A DNA stretch of 64,000 nt from Whalleya microplaca (taxonomy: Eukaryota > Ascomycota > Sordariomycetes > Xylariales > Xylariaceae), in the NCBI GenBank assembly GCA_022497155.1, contig MU385726.1, positions 372,001 to 436,000 on the forward strand. The letters run 5' to 3'. The position numbers were made by a program, and so were the translations under genes. Position 1 is the stretch's first letter. The number at the start of each line of letters is the position of its first letter. Positions 11,966-23,580 of the stretch are shown here, in pieces. The notes beneath the pieces are model-generated. The model ran no database searches and was not told where the DNA came from. It worked only from the letters and a program-made list of their open reading frames with translations.

Positions 11966-12865
11966 TATAGGAACATGTAGGAATAGCCATACAACTAGGG
12001 TCGTGGAGTAGTAGGAAACCCCAAGTTGGAGGATTAAATTTTCTGATATCTCTATACAATCTCTTGATTTAACCACTTGGTTATAACTCTCAATGCTTGA
12101 ATTTCCTAGAAATCTGATCTAGCTTAAGGCGTTTGAAATGCCTTGAATAGCCGTGACCTTGCTCAGGGTCACCCTTAGATTGTCACACCACAAGTCGAGT
12201 TGCACGATCAAAGAATCAACTAGAAAAATAGTTGGCATTTCTTATATATTCAAACTCGAAAACCTAAATTAAAAACATGTAGACAATTACTTTGGTAAAC
12301 AGGGTCCTCGAGTGCTGGCCGTAAAAACCTGGGCGGTTGTATCTCAGGGGTAGAGCACCACCATGCCGAAATATCCTACATAATACGACTTCGAATGGCT
12401 AACATACTTTACCATAACAATAGTTATGGGTTTACTGTGTAATCGAAGATATGAAGTTGCTGACATGATGGAAGATCGGTCTGCTTATGTTTTTTTCAGA
12501 TCCCTTTGGAATGACAAGCTGACGGCAGGTAAGAAGTAGGAATATAAGATTCCTGATATTTTTGTGCAACGCCGGATAGAGTTGTCAAGCGCCTGTATGG
12601 TTTCCCACTTGGTCAATCGGATACCTTACCGTCGATACTTGACAGGCCCCTGTGCATGCTGTGTAGTGAGCGGCATATACACATCGTGTAAGATTCCGCA
12701 TTCATGGGATTCACGTAGATTAGCTTATCCACTATTAGGTATTTTAATTACATCTTTATTACTGCTGCCGTGGCCATTACGATCGAAATGTCAAATTATT
12801 GCTATCCGAACCAGCCAAGAACTCCAAGTCCAATGTCCAAAGGGTATCTATCAATGTACGCACAT
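11966..12865. other. Spacer with tRNA-like half at 12331-12358
   Basis: No coding region supported. Positions 12331-12358 contain TATCTCAGGGGTAGAGC, which reads as a tRNA D-arm (CTC pairing with GAGC) preceded by a seven-base GGGCGGT. The matching 3' half is not present at the expected distance, so it is at most a tRNA relic. Confidence 0.35.
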
Positions 12866-14254
12866 CTACATCCTGCTAGCCCCAAGCTCTCTCATCTCCA
12901 GTGCAGCATTATCGTTTGTGAGGCTGGGTAGACCATACCTGGCACGAACGTTTTCAAGGACACGGTCCATGGGGTAGAAGCTCTCGTGGCTCTCGTGGTT
13001 GACACAAGGCGACTTCCGAAAAGGCAAAAACCAATCAAATGCATTTGATCCCATGACGGACTGCCAATTTCTCCCTAGTCCGATATCCCATGGATTTTCC
13101 CCAGGTTCCGTCCTGAGTATTGCAAAAGTCCGAGTCGCTAGATTATCACGCGTCATTGAACGGGAAATGGTTGATCGGACACCTATGCTGCTGATCTCAC
13201 TTGTCCCAGCCATTGCCGTTCCATTAAAGCGACCTATCATGGCTTCGCCCGGTTTCGGTAATGGATAGGTCACTACTGTAAACTTGTCCGTCGATTGGGT
13301 GCCACGCGGTACTTGAACAGCTAGTTGATATACCTTAGACCGATAGCCCAACATATCAACATTGGTCATGTTGAGGAAGATGTATCGCACGGAGGTTACA
13401 GTCATTAAGAAGGTGAAAAGGCCAAAAAAAGATGCTAGCACAATGCCAGCTAACAAGTAAGGATCTAACGGCAATCCTTCGCCAATTTGTTTGCGAAGGC
13501 TTGAGGCTGTGGCTCCTAAGACGACCGTGCAGTAGCAGGCCGTATATGCTGTGAACTGAACAAAGAACTTGAAGGCTAATGGCTGTTAGCAAATTACAAC
13601 CATGCTGATATAACGACGCCCTCCGGAGCTTACAATTCTCTCCTATCATGCCGCCAACCCACGGACAGTAGTGGTCCATGCGGTACACGCACCGGTTGAT
13701 CTCGGTGCTATGATGGACTCGATCTGCCTTCCAGTTGCAGCATTCAGAGCACCACTTGGGCCGGCCATCATTTTCACAAACGAAGACATCCTTCGTATAG
13801 AATTTCTCTAGACCTGGGCTGTCTGGGTCGGGATCCGGTGTCGCATTATAGGGCCGACTCTCGATGTCCTCCCGACGGCGCCCCTCCTTTCGTTTATTGC
13901 TTTCGACCTTCCTCCGTTCTACTGCCAGCGGACCAAGTGGAACAACACCGGGATCGAAGAGTACAGTCGTAATGGTTCTCAGATAGGCAGCAACCATCAA
14001 CAAGAGAAGCAGGAAGTAGAGAATTAAGATAGCAATGGCCGACCCAATCTCGACTCGTGTGTTTATTAGGTAGCTGGCTGGAATTTTAACGGGGTCAGTA
14101 ACTGTCGCACTTAACTGGTAAAGCACCATCATTTCTTACAACAGACACGAGCAACGACGACATAGGTAGCGAAGCCGACGGCAGCAGCAAGTAACACCGG
14201 GATTGATCGGGTTATCCAGCGCGTTGCGGCTCTGGTACTTTCGATAGTAGGCAT
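12866..14254 (-). CDS. PFA5: Palmitoyltransferase Pfa5-like (DHYC-type DHHC enzyme)
   Basis: Protein S-acyltransferase of endomembranes. Exons complement 14140-14254, 13634-14077 and 12866-13575 give 422 residues; introns of 62 and 58 bp keep frame, the second with branch TTGCTAAC. Four hydrophobic segments flank the cysteine-rich core: two before it (about residues 15-35 and 48-72) and two after (FKFFVQFTAYTACYC and the segment starting YLLAGIVLASFFG). The core reads CSEC, then HHSTEINRC, then RMDHYCPWVGG, with catalytic Cys about residue 176. DHYC instead of DHHC is known for Pfa5 and Akr1. The HHS in place of the usual HHC loses one zinc-site cysteine of the general consensus. The conserved post-membrane block VDMLGYRSKVYQLAVQVPRG supports Pfa5 over other family members. 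The start at 14254 is the first ATG that gives the N-terminal membrane segment. Confidence 0.9.
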
Positions 14255-14636
14255 TTCCGACACATCCTGGTGGTAGTGTCTACCTACGAATGACAAAACT
14301 GGACAGCACTGAAGGGAAATGCGTTTGTCGGAAGCCCGACAGGACGCGAAGGGTTCTTCGTCGTCCGTCCTTCGTGCTTGTTTTGTTTGGATGAGGTAGG
14401 TTGCGGGTTGCGGGATGCGGGTTGGAATAATAAATTATAATTAAGATTGCGCCGGATCTGATGGAGACCCTGTCCGACCAGGGTCTTATCTTAGACTGGA
14501 GGGGATCGCGACACAGTACCTACCTATTAATAGCGGCCATAGCGGCTGTAGTCCCCCGTTACATGTAGGGCGTTAGGTCGTCCAACATACTGTAGGTGCA
14601 CGTAACCAACCTACACAGTACAGTACCTAAGGTATT

Positions 14637-14667
14637 ACATGTATGTACATACATACATACATGTACC
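14637..14667. repeat. TACA/TGTA microsatellite, palindromic
   Basis: About four and a half units of ACAT flanked on both sides by CATGTA, so the whole tract is close to its own reverse complement. It lies upstream of the Pfa5 promoter. Simple sequence; no function inferred. Confidence 0.8.
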
Positions 14668-15303
14668 TATCATAATATACATATACTTACATAATGCCGT
14701 ATTGGTATGGTCTGTGCATACCTAATTGCCAATCTGACAAGTCGCTCTTTTCAACTTGTTCTTTTCCATTTCAAAATGTCCCTTTTCGACCTCTTACAAT
14801 TCTCATTCTGTAATGTAAGAAAGACAATTGCACATTCAACCCGAAAACCACTAGCAGGGCCTAGCACTTAGGTACTCCCTAGTATTTGTCACAAGGTTTC
14901 TTGAAACATGGCCATGTTGTGCAACTTCCAACATCAGTCAAAGAATGGTTTTGTCTCTGTTAATTGCCTACTTTATGAAAAAGTCTCTTTTTAGGTTTTC
15001 CTTGCGATGTGGTATCGTCGCTCAGTAAGGCACACTTACGTCTGGGAACCCTGTCTGATACGCTGAAGAACCAGCCTTGTTAGTTTTTACGAAGTTGGTT
15101 CAACAGATGAGTGACAGACTATCAAATGGGGTTCTTCGGTCATATAGACAACAATCTAATGTCACCATGTGTAGTATCTCTGCTTATGCCTATTAGAGCG
15201 AACTCCTAGAGCAAAGGCAGAGGTTGATCACAGAATGGCCTGGTGATGATAATTACCGAACTTTCTTCGTACAGTCACATCAAAGGTGTCGGTGACCGGA
15301 GCC

Positions 15304-15537
15304 CTACCTGAGAAGATTGAAAGGAAGGGGACGGGGAGGGGAGTTGGTTGCTTTTGGTTGCTTTGGTTCGTATTCAAAACCCCCGTCCTTAATTGTCAAC
15401 TGTAGTATAGGTAGGGCATCAATATCGTCTAGAGATACATACTGCGTTCTACATGAGAGCTTCCTAGGATAATCCATATCTATATTCAGTGGTAGTATGC
15501 GGCTCAAAACCCACGCCTGGCTAACTAGGATTGTCTA
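15304..15537 (-). pseudogene. Unrecognised protein-like open frame, possible remnant
   Basis: The minus-strand frame is open from a TAG just upstream of 15537 to a TAG at 15304. It reads TILVSQAWVLSRILPLNIDM, then a mixed acidic/hydrophobic stretch (QYVSLDDIDALPILQLTIKD) and a Pro-rich end. The only ATG is internal, giving 58 residues, so the frame would need an upstream exon that I cannot find. Composition is protein-like but I recognise no family. Chance is possible. Confidence 0.2.
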
Positions 15538-16211
15538 CAAGAAGATTCTATGTTAGATATAAGTCAGCCTACCATACAGTTGCTCTCCCCATGAGTTGAG
15601 CCGCAATGTACTACAAATTTCACATCATGTAGCACTTCTTACCTTGGATATATTCTGTGAAGTCCTTACCCCTTTTCTTATCATCCGACCCCCACGCAAA
15701 CTGTTGCCCGGCCGGGTCACCGTACATAGGACAGGTCCAGCTCTAGGGATCTCGGGCATACTATGGAGGGAACTCCTAATAGGAACTGTCAATGTTTTTA
15801 TACATGATCAAGATGTAGGAGGACTTTTCTCACGCTCAGGACCCCAACTAGATCATCTTGTGCATAATAAGAGGCAGAACCCCCCGCAAGAGTCACTATA
15901 ATTGAGTCAGCTCCCTCAAGGTGAACACTTTTACATTCGGGAAATGTTGGTTTCTCGCGAGGCAACAGAACCAAGACTCATCTATAAAGGGTCAGCTTCC
16001 CTTCTCTAGTATCGGTTTCTCTAAAAATATTCGCTTGAGCCTTTAAAAAGTCGCCGAGTTTAGGCTCATAAGATCTCTTTGTTAAAAGAGAACCATGTAA
16101 GTCTGTTTGGTGAGCTCTTTAGCTTGCGGTCAATGATTGAATAATGGAGACTAGCAAATACCCGGATGAAACAGGAAATCCGGTTTGGTGTATTAGCTGG
16201 TCCTGAAGTCT

Positions 16212-16500
16212 TCAGAGCTGGCCTAATAACCTCATTTCAAGATCGAAAGTCGACAAAGACGGCCTACAAGGCAGCGCAGGTGCTTCTCCAATAGTCGGAT
16301 ACCTCAAGTCTCTCTGGCGTTCACTCAACCGGAGCCGTTCTTTTCGGGAGCTGGCAAAAGTCTCGCGGGCACGCAATAACCTCTCTATCTGTGCCGAAGG
16401 ATCGATTTTTTGTTTTTCGAAGTATGGTTTCTGGATTGACTGCTCGTCGCAAACACACAACTTGGGCAACTGGACCCTGTCATGCGACCGATAAGCACTG
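16212..16500 (-). pseudogene. Unrecognised charged open frame, possible remnant
   Basis: The minus-strand frame is open over about 95 codons with no ATG before the body. It begins near AYRSHDRVQLPKLCVCDEQS and continues as an Arg/Glu-rich helix (IERLLRARETFASSRKERLR, then SERQRDLRYPTIGEAP), ending at a TGA at 16212. Charge pattern and codon use look coding. The missing start suggests a truncated gene or internal exon. No family recognised. Confidence 0.22.
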
Positions 16501-17736
16501 CCACGATCCGAAAAATGTCGTCACTCGGATCATGACCTATCGTTCAGGACTACTGGATGTGGAATTGCACTAACTTGTTACTGATTATAGCCCGTTTGCT
16601 CGCCGGCAATGGCTCTGATCACTGATTATCAAATGTAGCCGAGCTACCGTCACGGACAAAAAAGGAAGACGACTGACTGTGCCATTCGATATTTTACTGC
16701 GCCAACGATCTTAGACCTTAATTTGGATCACTTGATTCGGAAGATGTTGCACGAAGCGTGACATAGAGACTTGTCGGTGAGACTACCTACCTTACCTAGA
16801 GCAACAAGCAAGGCTGATAGCACAGCCCTAGAGCCTCATCCTAGGTAACGTGAGACAACTTTATTATCCATTCAAATCAGCATGGGTTGTCCGACTTCTC
16901 AATGAGGCTCCACTGCAGATTGCATAATCAGATTTACACATGAGACGAACACATCAAATCAAGTTGAACTGATATGATCGGACCCTCTGATCTTTTAATA
17001 TATTCCATAAACTTCCTTATGCTAATCTGTCAAGTGCCTCGTTAGCTGCCGAGTATATACGCCCACTTATCAGAGAACGTCACTTCTGGTCAGTCTCACG
17101 CGGACTTGCTCGGACCTATAAACTCCGCTACGCAGTTTTCCGCCGATTGCGCTCGCCGCATTATATTCTCATATCAAATGATCTCATCATGGCGATGCTG
17201 GCGAGGTATTGCCCCGGCGTGTGTATCACGGTGGCAGATGGCGGAGTTCGTGCATCGATACTCAACGGTTTCCAATGGTTTGGCTTCACCGATGTTGGTT
17301 CTTGCCAGAGGGACGCTGTCCGCCAGATGATATTCGCGATGAGTTCACCGAACAGCTTCTCTCGGCCAGTTGATGAATCCGTCTGCTTTGTATAGCCCTC
17401 GAGCTTCTACGGATTGGTTGTCCTTTCATCGACGCACAAGAGTTATAGTAACTTATTCGCCTTGTAATTTATGTTATGGATCCACTCGATCTTTTTCCCA
17501 ATGGCTGAGCTTCCTTAGGACTACGAATTGCTTGGACGAATGCCTTATTTCTTTGTCACTGACAATTATAGGAAACTGGATACAAGATGACGATATTTGG
17601 ATATATAAGAGAGAACTTCCGGCAGTAACAGTTGCTGCTATTTCTCATCATTACAGTTTTGAAACATATCAGCTATACATACAACATCCCTTGATACTAT
17701 TCCATTTTCTGAACCTCGACCATTCAATCAACCGAA

Positions 17737-17947
17737 GATGCCAAAAACCTACACCACTTACTTATGGTATTGCGTGAGTAATTTATCGTATTATAGAAAG
17801 ACGAAGCTATACTGATTTCACAAGTGCCGCTGCGGCTATGGGGGGATGGACATTGAGATCAACCCAAGTTGTGCAAATCCGGATTGCCAGCACGTTAGAT
17901 GCGGTGCATGTACGGTGGAGTCAGTGAAGGTCCCAGCCCATCGTTGA
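17737..17947 (+). CDS. Small zinc-ribbon-like protein, 52 residues, 2 exons
   Basis: Exons 17737-17772 and 17825-17947 are separated by a 52-bp intron (donor GTGAGT, acceptor CAAG). The product starts MPKTYTTYLWYCCRCGYGG and carries CCRC, then CANPDCQHVRCGAC: CCxC followed after about 14 residues by Cx4CxHxxCxxC. This is the same knuckle arrangement as the protein at 11715-11965, although the rest of the sequence differs. The WYCCxCG opening is typical of a large family of short hypothetical proteins in filamentous ascomycetes. Four cysteine pairs with one His suggest zinc binding. Role unknown. A TATA-like ATATATAAG lies about 130 bp upstream of the ATG. Confidence 0.65.
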
Positions 17948-18498
17948 AGCGAGTATTTTGGTTCTCCAAAAGCTTGAAGACGTCGACATCGATAGACTCG
18001 TTATGGGGATGACAGAACCCGCGCGATAGAATTCCTTTCGGCAACACACTCTCGCTTACACTACGCATGGCAGAATATTCTGGGAGAAAAAGGATCTTCT
18101 TGGGAAAACGGCTCATGGGAATTGTGAAGGACAATGGGATATAGACACTGAGACCTCCAAACTTTCTTGTTTATGCTTGTAACGGTTTTGTTATTTGGGT
18201 TGCACATTACGATGAAGACGACTTGACTTTCTTTTCGAGATTACTATAGAAATATATTTCCTATTACTTCCGAGCGTGTCGTATGTTACTTGGTCATGAA
18301 TCCCATTTTGAATGCCTAATGACAACTTTTGCGGATGTCTATTGTAGGTGCTTGAGTATTCCTTAAAAGTTAGGTTTGGAAGCTGATTAGGCAATTCTTG
18401 ACCTTGAAATTTACCAACTTCGAACCTGACCTTTTCCTGGTTGACTCATTGAAACTAGTCTAGGTCTATGAGGCTATGGCAGGTAACGTTGAAATATA

Positions 18499-18508
18499 TA
18501 CCTAGGTA
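18499..18508. promoter_or_regulatory. TACCTAGGTA palindrome (one of at least six)
   Basis: Perfect 10-bp palindrome in a spacer. Other exact copies are at 27401-27410, 47199-47208, 48153-48162, 48194-48203 and 59145-59154, all outside coding exons. Function unknown; a DNA-binding site or element footprint is possible. Confidence 0.5.
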
Positions 18509-19512
18509 GTATCTTAGACGTACATTGTATGGGCAAGAAATTAGCCTTGATTGGCTACCTAATAAGTAGCCTCAACAATACCTAATCTTGATTGCTTGGG
18601 TACCTAAGTACTGGGAATGCGCTAGTAGAGCCGCTAAGTGGGGATTCTCCCTGTCACGTGATCCCTGCACACCATGTATTCGTATCGTACCCACTGTTAG
18701 TACTAGCTTAGAGTCTACCATCTACAACAACACAATACATTCAATGGATCACATATCCTGACACTCCCGCTACCCCCCAAACGTCATATTTCCTTACCAG
18801 GTCTCACATGTCCTGGTCGGATTAGATTTGCTTCATTTTTCCATTTTCTTTCTTTTTCTAAATCATCTATAATCTAAGCCTTCTTGACCTATGTCGGTAT
18901 CTAACCGGAGGATGTCACCGCTCGTATGCTACCGAGCCATATGGCTACCGGGTCCCGCCGGTTGCGTAGAAGATCTACCTGCCAGATGTGCAAAGCCACC
19001 TGCGTTATTCAGATGAAGCCGATGCGACAACCATTCAGACATATACATACGTCTTTGGCCCCGCCACTCACCGACGCTGCCCATGTCTGACAAGGGAATG
19101 AGGCCAGTCGTTGTCGATGCCAACTTCCCCATGCATACAAGTTAGTTCACCTGATCAATATGGGTCCGACCTTTTGTTGTATCAGCCCTACATGTATGCA
19201 GTAGCACGCCTTGCAATACGAGATATATGCAGTGTCCTTTCACGTGAAGGGGCTCTGCTACTAAAAGCATGAGCGGCGGCACTTGGGGGCGTCCAAAGCG
19301 GACATGGTGTATGCTAGGTATCTCGCCAATCGTCAGTGTTTAGCCCTGTTACTTCACTGTGGGAGCGATCGGCTGCAGGGATTACACCGCAGCACCTCAT
19401 CTTCGAAGTCTCGAACGTGTTCTACAACATAACCCCAACCCACTGCGGTATGACGCAAGAGGTGCATTTTGCACCTTAGGTAGCCGCATTGCCATGGCTT
19501 GAGAGTTTCCAG

Positions 19513-19580
19513 AATGACGGGAATCGCACCCGGGCCGCTATTGATTTAACTACGGACTTCCACACCGAACATCTGGAACG
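19513..19580 (-). pseudogene. tRNA-like relic
   Basis: Read on the minus strand, CCCGGGTGCGATTCCCG matches an RNA polymerase III B-box/T-arm with one change from GGTTCGANTCC. A seven-base CCAGATG about 60 bases upstream can partly pair with CATTCTGG just downstream, as an acceptor stem would. The D-arm and anticodon stem are not clean, so this is a decayed tRNA or tRNA-derived SINE rather than a working gene. Confidence 0.3.
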
Positions 19581-22500
19581 AAATCTAAAGTCTGGACTGC
19601 TCGATTGGATATTATGTCGTCTACATTCGCGTTAGCCTCGATCAGCCCTAAGGCCTATAAGCATACCAATGTCAGCACCTTAATATGATTGTGCAACTTC
19701 TCGCGAGCTTCTGCATTGCTATGGCAAAATCAATGGCGTTGACTACCAACATCTCCAGTTCGGTGACCAGTGTCACGGCTTCCTAGCCAAAGCGCATTAT
19801 TTGCACTGCTTTTGAGGGTAACTCTTGATAAATACATGTGCACGAGCCACATCGTACTGTTATAAGCAACCGCGCCCGCTAAGGTAATTATGATTGGGTA
19901 TTCAGCCTCCATATATGTATCTACCCATATTATTATTTAAAAGGGTATCCAATGGCTGGTAAAACTCGCTTTTCCGCAGGTATCGAATCCAGCCTTGCAT
20001 CTAAACAACCTTCTCAGGAACCAAAATATTTGGTCGGCAGCCCTGCTCTGCAACAACTGCTCTGCAGCAAAATTTTGCAGACGGCCGGTGAGTCTCAATT
20101 CGCCCGAAATGGTCCTGTATCCGACCGGGCAGTGCTGTTAGCTCTTTTCTTTCACCCGAAAGACAAAAAATGTGACGATATTGATTCCTAACGTGTCGTA
20201 GGCGGTAAGCATTCAATCGTTGGCCCAATTCTCCATGGCCGCTTATGAGTCACCTTGTAAGAATATGTTCTGCCACTTTCTTAAACCTAGCGTACGGATA
20301 CCCTCAAATTTACCGTATCTGATGCAAACGCTAGCTTCTCTATCCGATTACCCAGTACAAGATGATCGATTTGAATCTGCCGGAATCGTGGGAAAGGGGT
20401 GAGTGTACGCTTACTGCTAAGACTATATCAACATGGTCAATACTGCTGTCCTTGATCCGGTACAACTTTCTGAAGAAACCCTAAAGATTTCTTGATCAAG
20501 ATAAAAGCCGACATTACCCCTAACGAGGTTTTTACCTTGCTACCAATGCCAGATATAAATAAGGGCGCATTAGTGCCTACTACCACTGTATACCATAAAT
20601 ACAGGCTCTTAGAGTCAGGCCTGGGCTAATAGGTCCGATCATCGTTGCCTTCGAAATATATTTTATCAAAAGACCGAAACAAAGAAGCAAGGCATATACT
20701 AATAGCGCACCACCAATACGAAAGTCAACCTAATCCGACGGATAGGGACGCTAGAAAATACACAAGAAGGGGAACAAGCCCCATCATGTAACAACTGAGA
20801 AGACTAGGTCGATGGGCTCTTAGCTGTATCCTACACCAAAGGCCACCAATTCTTGCACCCCACAAACATTGAGGCTCTCCACGACCCCATGAGGGAATCA
20901 TACCGGGGTCGACGATGACGTAAGACTTTTGCAGCTTCATGACACGATCTTACTGTTGTGCCTACGGTACTTATGAGTTTGGCCAGCTTAGAATATCCTA
21001 CCCGCCGTGGCTAATGGCTGCCCCCAAACTTTTTATATCTTTGCATATTACTACATATCAATATATTCCTTCGCTTGTAGTATCCCGTTAGTATCTGCTG
21101 TTTTCCCATCGTAATATTGTGAGAACTTTCGAGCCACACTGCTACTGGTATGGTAGATGTACTTGCCGGCTTATGTCACATCGGAGTACAATATACGGGG
21201 TTACTTTTTGCTGGCAGAAACAGTGTGGTTCCTCTCGGTATGTTTTGATGTATCTCCTAGTCTCGTAGTTAAGTATTTCGGCTTTGGAAGACATATAATC
21301 AACATTCACTATACAAAGATGATGCTGTGTTTTATCCTAGAGTGATTGTTTCGCTTATGTACCCCTCGCAGGAAATACTGACCGAAATGGGAGGTATACA
21401 TGCTACGTATGCTTCCTGTGTGATTATCTAGTTAGTGATACGTGCTACGGTACTATGGTTGACACTCCAAGTCAGACAACGAGAGTTGAACAAGGCGATT
21501 CGTGCCTGTATGCATTTCCTCAAGCCTATTAATATACGTCCTCACCCAGAGACGTTTCTAACCGAGTCAAACACTAGCAAGGCTGATGAGCTGACCTGTT
21601 GGACCAGTGTTACACAGCGGTCTCCCGTGTAGTGCACGCGCATACGGACGTAGCAAAGATATACTACCTACTAGAGCCTCATATACCGGCTGTGAGACGA
21701 AGCACGGCAGATTTCCAGGGACCCGGATGCTGTCGTAACAACATGGGAAAGCTCGTTCCTTCGTTACACGTGTGCCCTGTGGACCGTGAACGGCGGCTGT
21801 AACATAGCAACCATGGAAACGAACATCAAAATATAGACGCCGCAGCTCTAGAATCTAATAATAATATTACGCAAGTTTGCCTTGTCTAAGCAAGTTAGTT
21901 GAAGTCTGTCTTTACTACGTACGGTGTCTTCACATTGTGATGTATTGCGTCCTAAAGTCACCAAAGCTTCACATACATTACTAAAAGCATTCATGAAATA
22001 TTCCGGTATTAATCTAGGGGAAACTTAACGGACGGAGAACCAAGGGACGTCACTTGACATGGTATCTTGAAGATCTTGTTATCCTAGACATTCAATGCTA
22101 GAGAGTACTGTAATAGTGACAAGAGCTCAATCACAAGCCAGTCACTCGGAGGCCTGTCATAAAGCTGAGTGGCAACTACCGTCTACTGTCAGCCGCCTAA
22201 GTGGGCTAGCGCAAGTGTCAGGTTAATAACGGGTCCCGAAATATCGTGGTGTAGAACTTGGTCGCCGTTGACGGCGGTGTGATCTGCGATATATGTCTTT
22301 ATGAGAACTCCTGCTAAGACGACAGCATATTCTTCGATCAGTTTAGGGGGAAGCTGGTGGGGCAAGCCTGTAAGGATCGATTCTAGACCCAATGCGGCTT
22401 ACTAACCTGTTAGCGAGGCTATTATGAACTGATAAGACAATGATGGAATGTGGGAGTGGAACATATCTGTAGGGAACAGATGTTAGGGAGGAACGTGACA

Positions 22501-22708
22501 TTGCTGTTAGCTTGGTACGCACTACAGCCAGTGACCTTAATTAGACTAAACGGCGTGTAATATTCTAGCTCAATTCATCAGTGTGTTTTAAGAAAGGCTT
22601 TGTTCCCCTATTAGAAGCATCTCATAATCAGCCACTTAACATATAAAAGGCGTACGTCCTACGAGTTGATGCGTGAGCTACCCAGATCAGTAACCACGAG
22701 TAAAAGCA

Positions 22709-23580
22709 TTGGTTACCCCCTCATTGCTGACCCCTATTGTCACAATTTCATCGATATACAATAGGTCAGTACATGACTTTGGAATGGTCCCTGACCTAGG
22801 GCTTGACAGAGAACTCAGGCTTTGTTCTAAGTATCTTGAAAATATTCCGCACGAGCTGCGGGAAAACAGATGTCAGTTCTCTTGTTCGTCAAAACGAACA
22901 TGTCGATGTCCATCCAATGGCCCCATCACCAATGCCACCAACAAGATCGTTGCCGTCAAGCAGTTCAGGCACTCTAACAGCGCCCCGTATCTCCCGCACG
23001 AACAAGAAAAGGAGGCGGCTTTTGCAGAGCAATTGAAGGAAATCCATTAAACTTTATCTGCACTGCCAGGCATTAAATTGCCGGGGACCACGTCGAAAAC
23101 CACAATCGTCATAAACAAAGGTGGCGACCCAACGTCGGAGCCTAAGCCTTGGGCTTGGAATACTAACATGCATGGTGGTCCAGCAGCATTCTTCAACCAA
23201 CCCGGATCAACTAATGTTGTATCGTTCACTCAGAACCTACAGGTAAGTCAAGCAGATGCAGCCCCTTGCACGAGCCTCGGGGTGCTAGAGCCATGCCAAG
23301 GTGCCCAACTTCCTCCCATTTCTCACCTTTTCGCTACTATTGTAGCACCTACAATGGATTCTCCAAGCTGAACTGAGATTGGAAGGGACTTGACAGAGAA
23401 ACATGATGCAGCATCGGCTCTTCCAAACGTATCGCATAACAAGGGAAACAGAGACGCTGCGGCATATGCAGTGGGAAGCGAAAACGGCCCAAACTACCTA
23501 CTTCATACAGCCTTGGACTCAGATCAACGGCCCAGATACTTCTGTAAGGTTTTGAACCGCGTAGGTCGAAACAAGTCGTT
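22709..23580 (+). pseudogene. Decayed protein-coding gene with in-frame stops
   Basis: A plus-strand frame runs through HSNSAPYLPHEQEKEAAFAE and QLKEIH, meets TAA at 23048-23050, and continues in the same frame as TLSALPGIKLPGTTSKTTIV, then NTNMHGGPAAFFNQPGSTNV, up to a good donor (CAG|GTAAGT at 23241). A matching acceptor (TTGTAG, ending 23345) resumes a helical frame (LQWILQAELRLEGT) that meets TGA at 23391-23393 and continues RNMMQHRLFQTYRITRE. Both stops are one C-to-T change from sense (CAA, CGA). Continuity of frame through stops and a spliceable intron argue for a dead gene. I do not recognise the family, and no start was established. Confidence 0.4.

Larger units (their letters stand above)
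14255..17736. other. Long spacer with microsatellite and two protein-like frames
   Basis: About 3.5 kb. It contains a TACA microsatellite near 14637-14667 and two minus-strand frames, 15304-15546 and 16212-16500, listed separately as possible remnants. The end of the region is the promoter of the small zinc-ribbon gene at 17737, with a TATA-like ATATATAAG at 17600-17608. No RNA gene seen. Confidence 0.4.
17948..22708. other. Largest gene-free stretch in the window (about 4.8 kb)
   Basis: No coding region could be supported. The short frames at 17895-18134, 19952-20228 and 20725-20940 look like shadows of noncoding DNA. It contains one TACCTAGGTA palindrome (18499-18508) and a tRNA-like T-arm at about 19526-19545 on the minus strand. 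The sequence is mixed-composition with many stops in all frames. Confidence 0.45.

Noticed and set aside
14637..14667. Telomere or CRISPR-like repeat array
   Set aside because: It is only a short TACA microsatellite with no spacers and no telomeric TTAGGG units.
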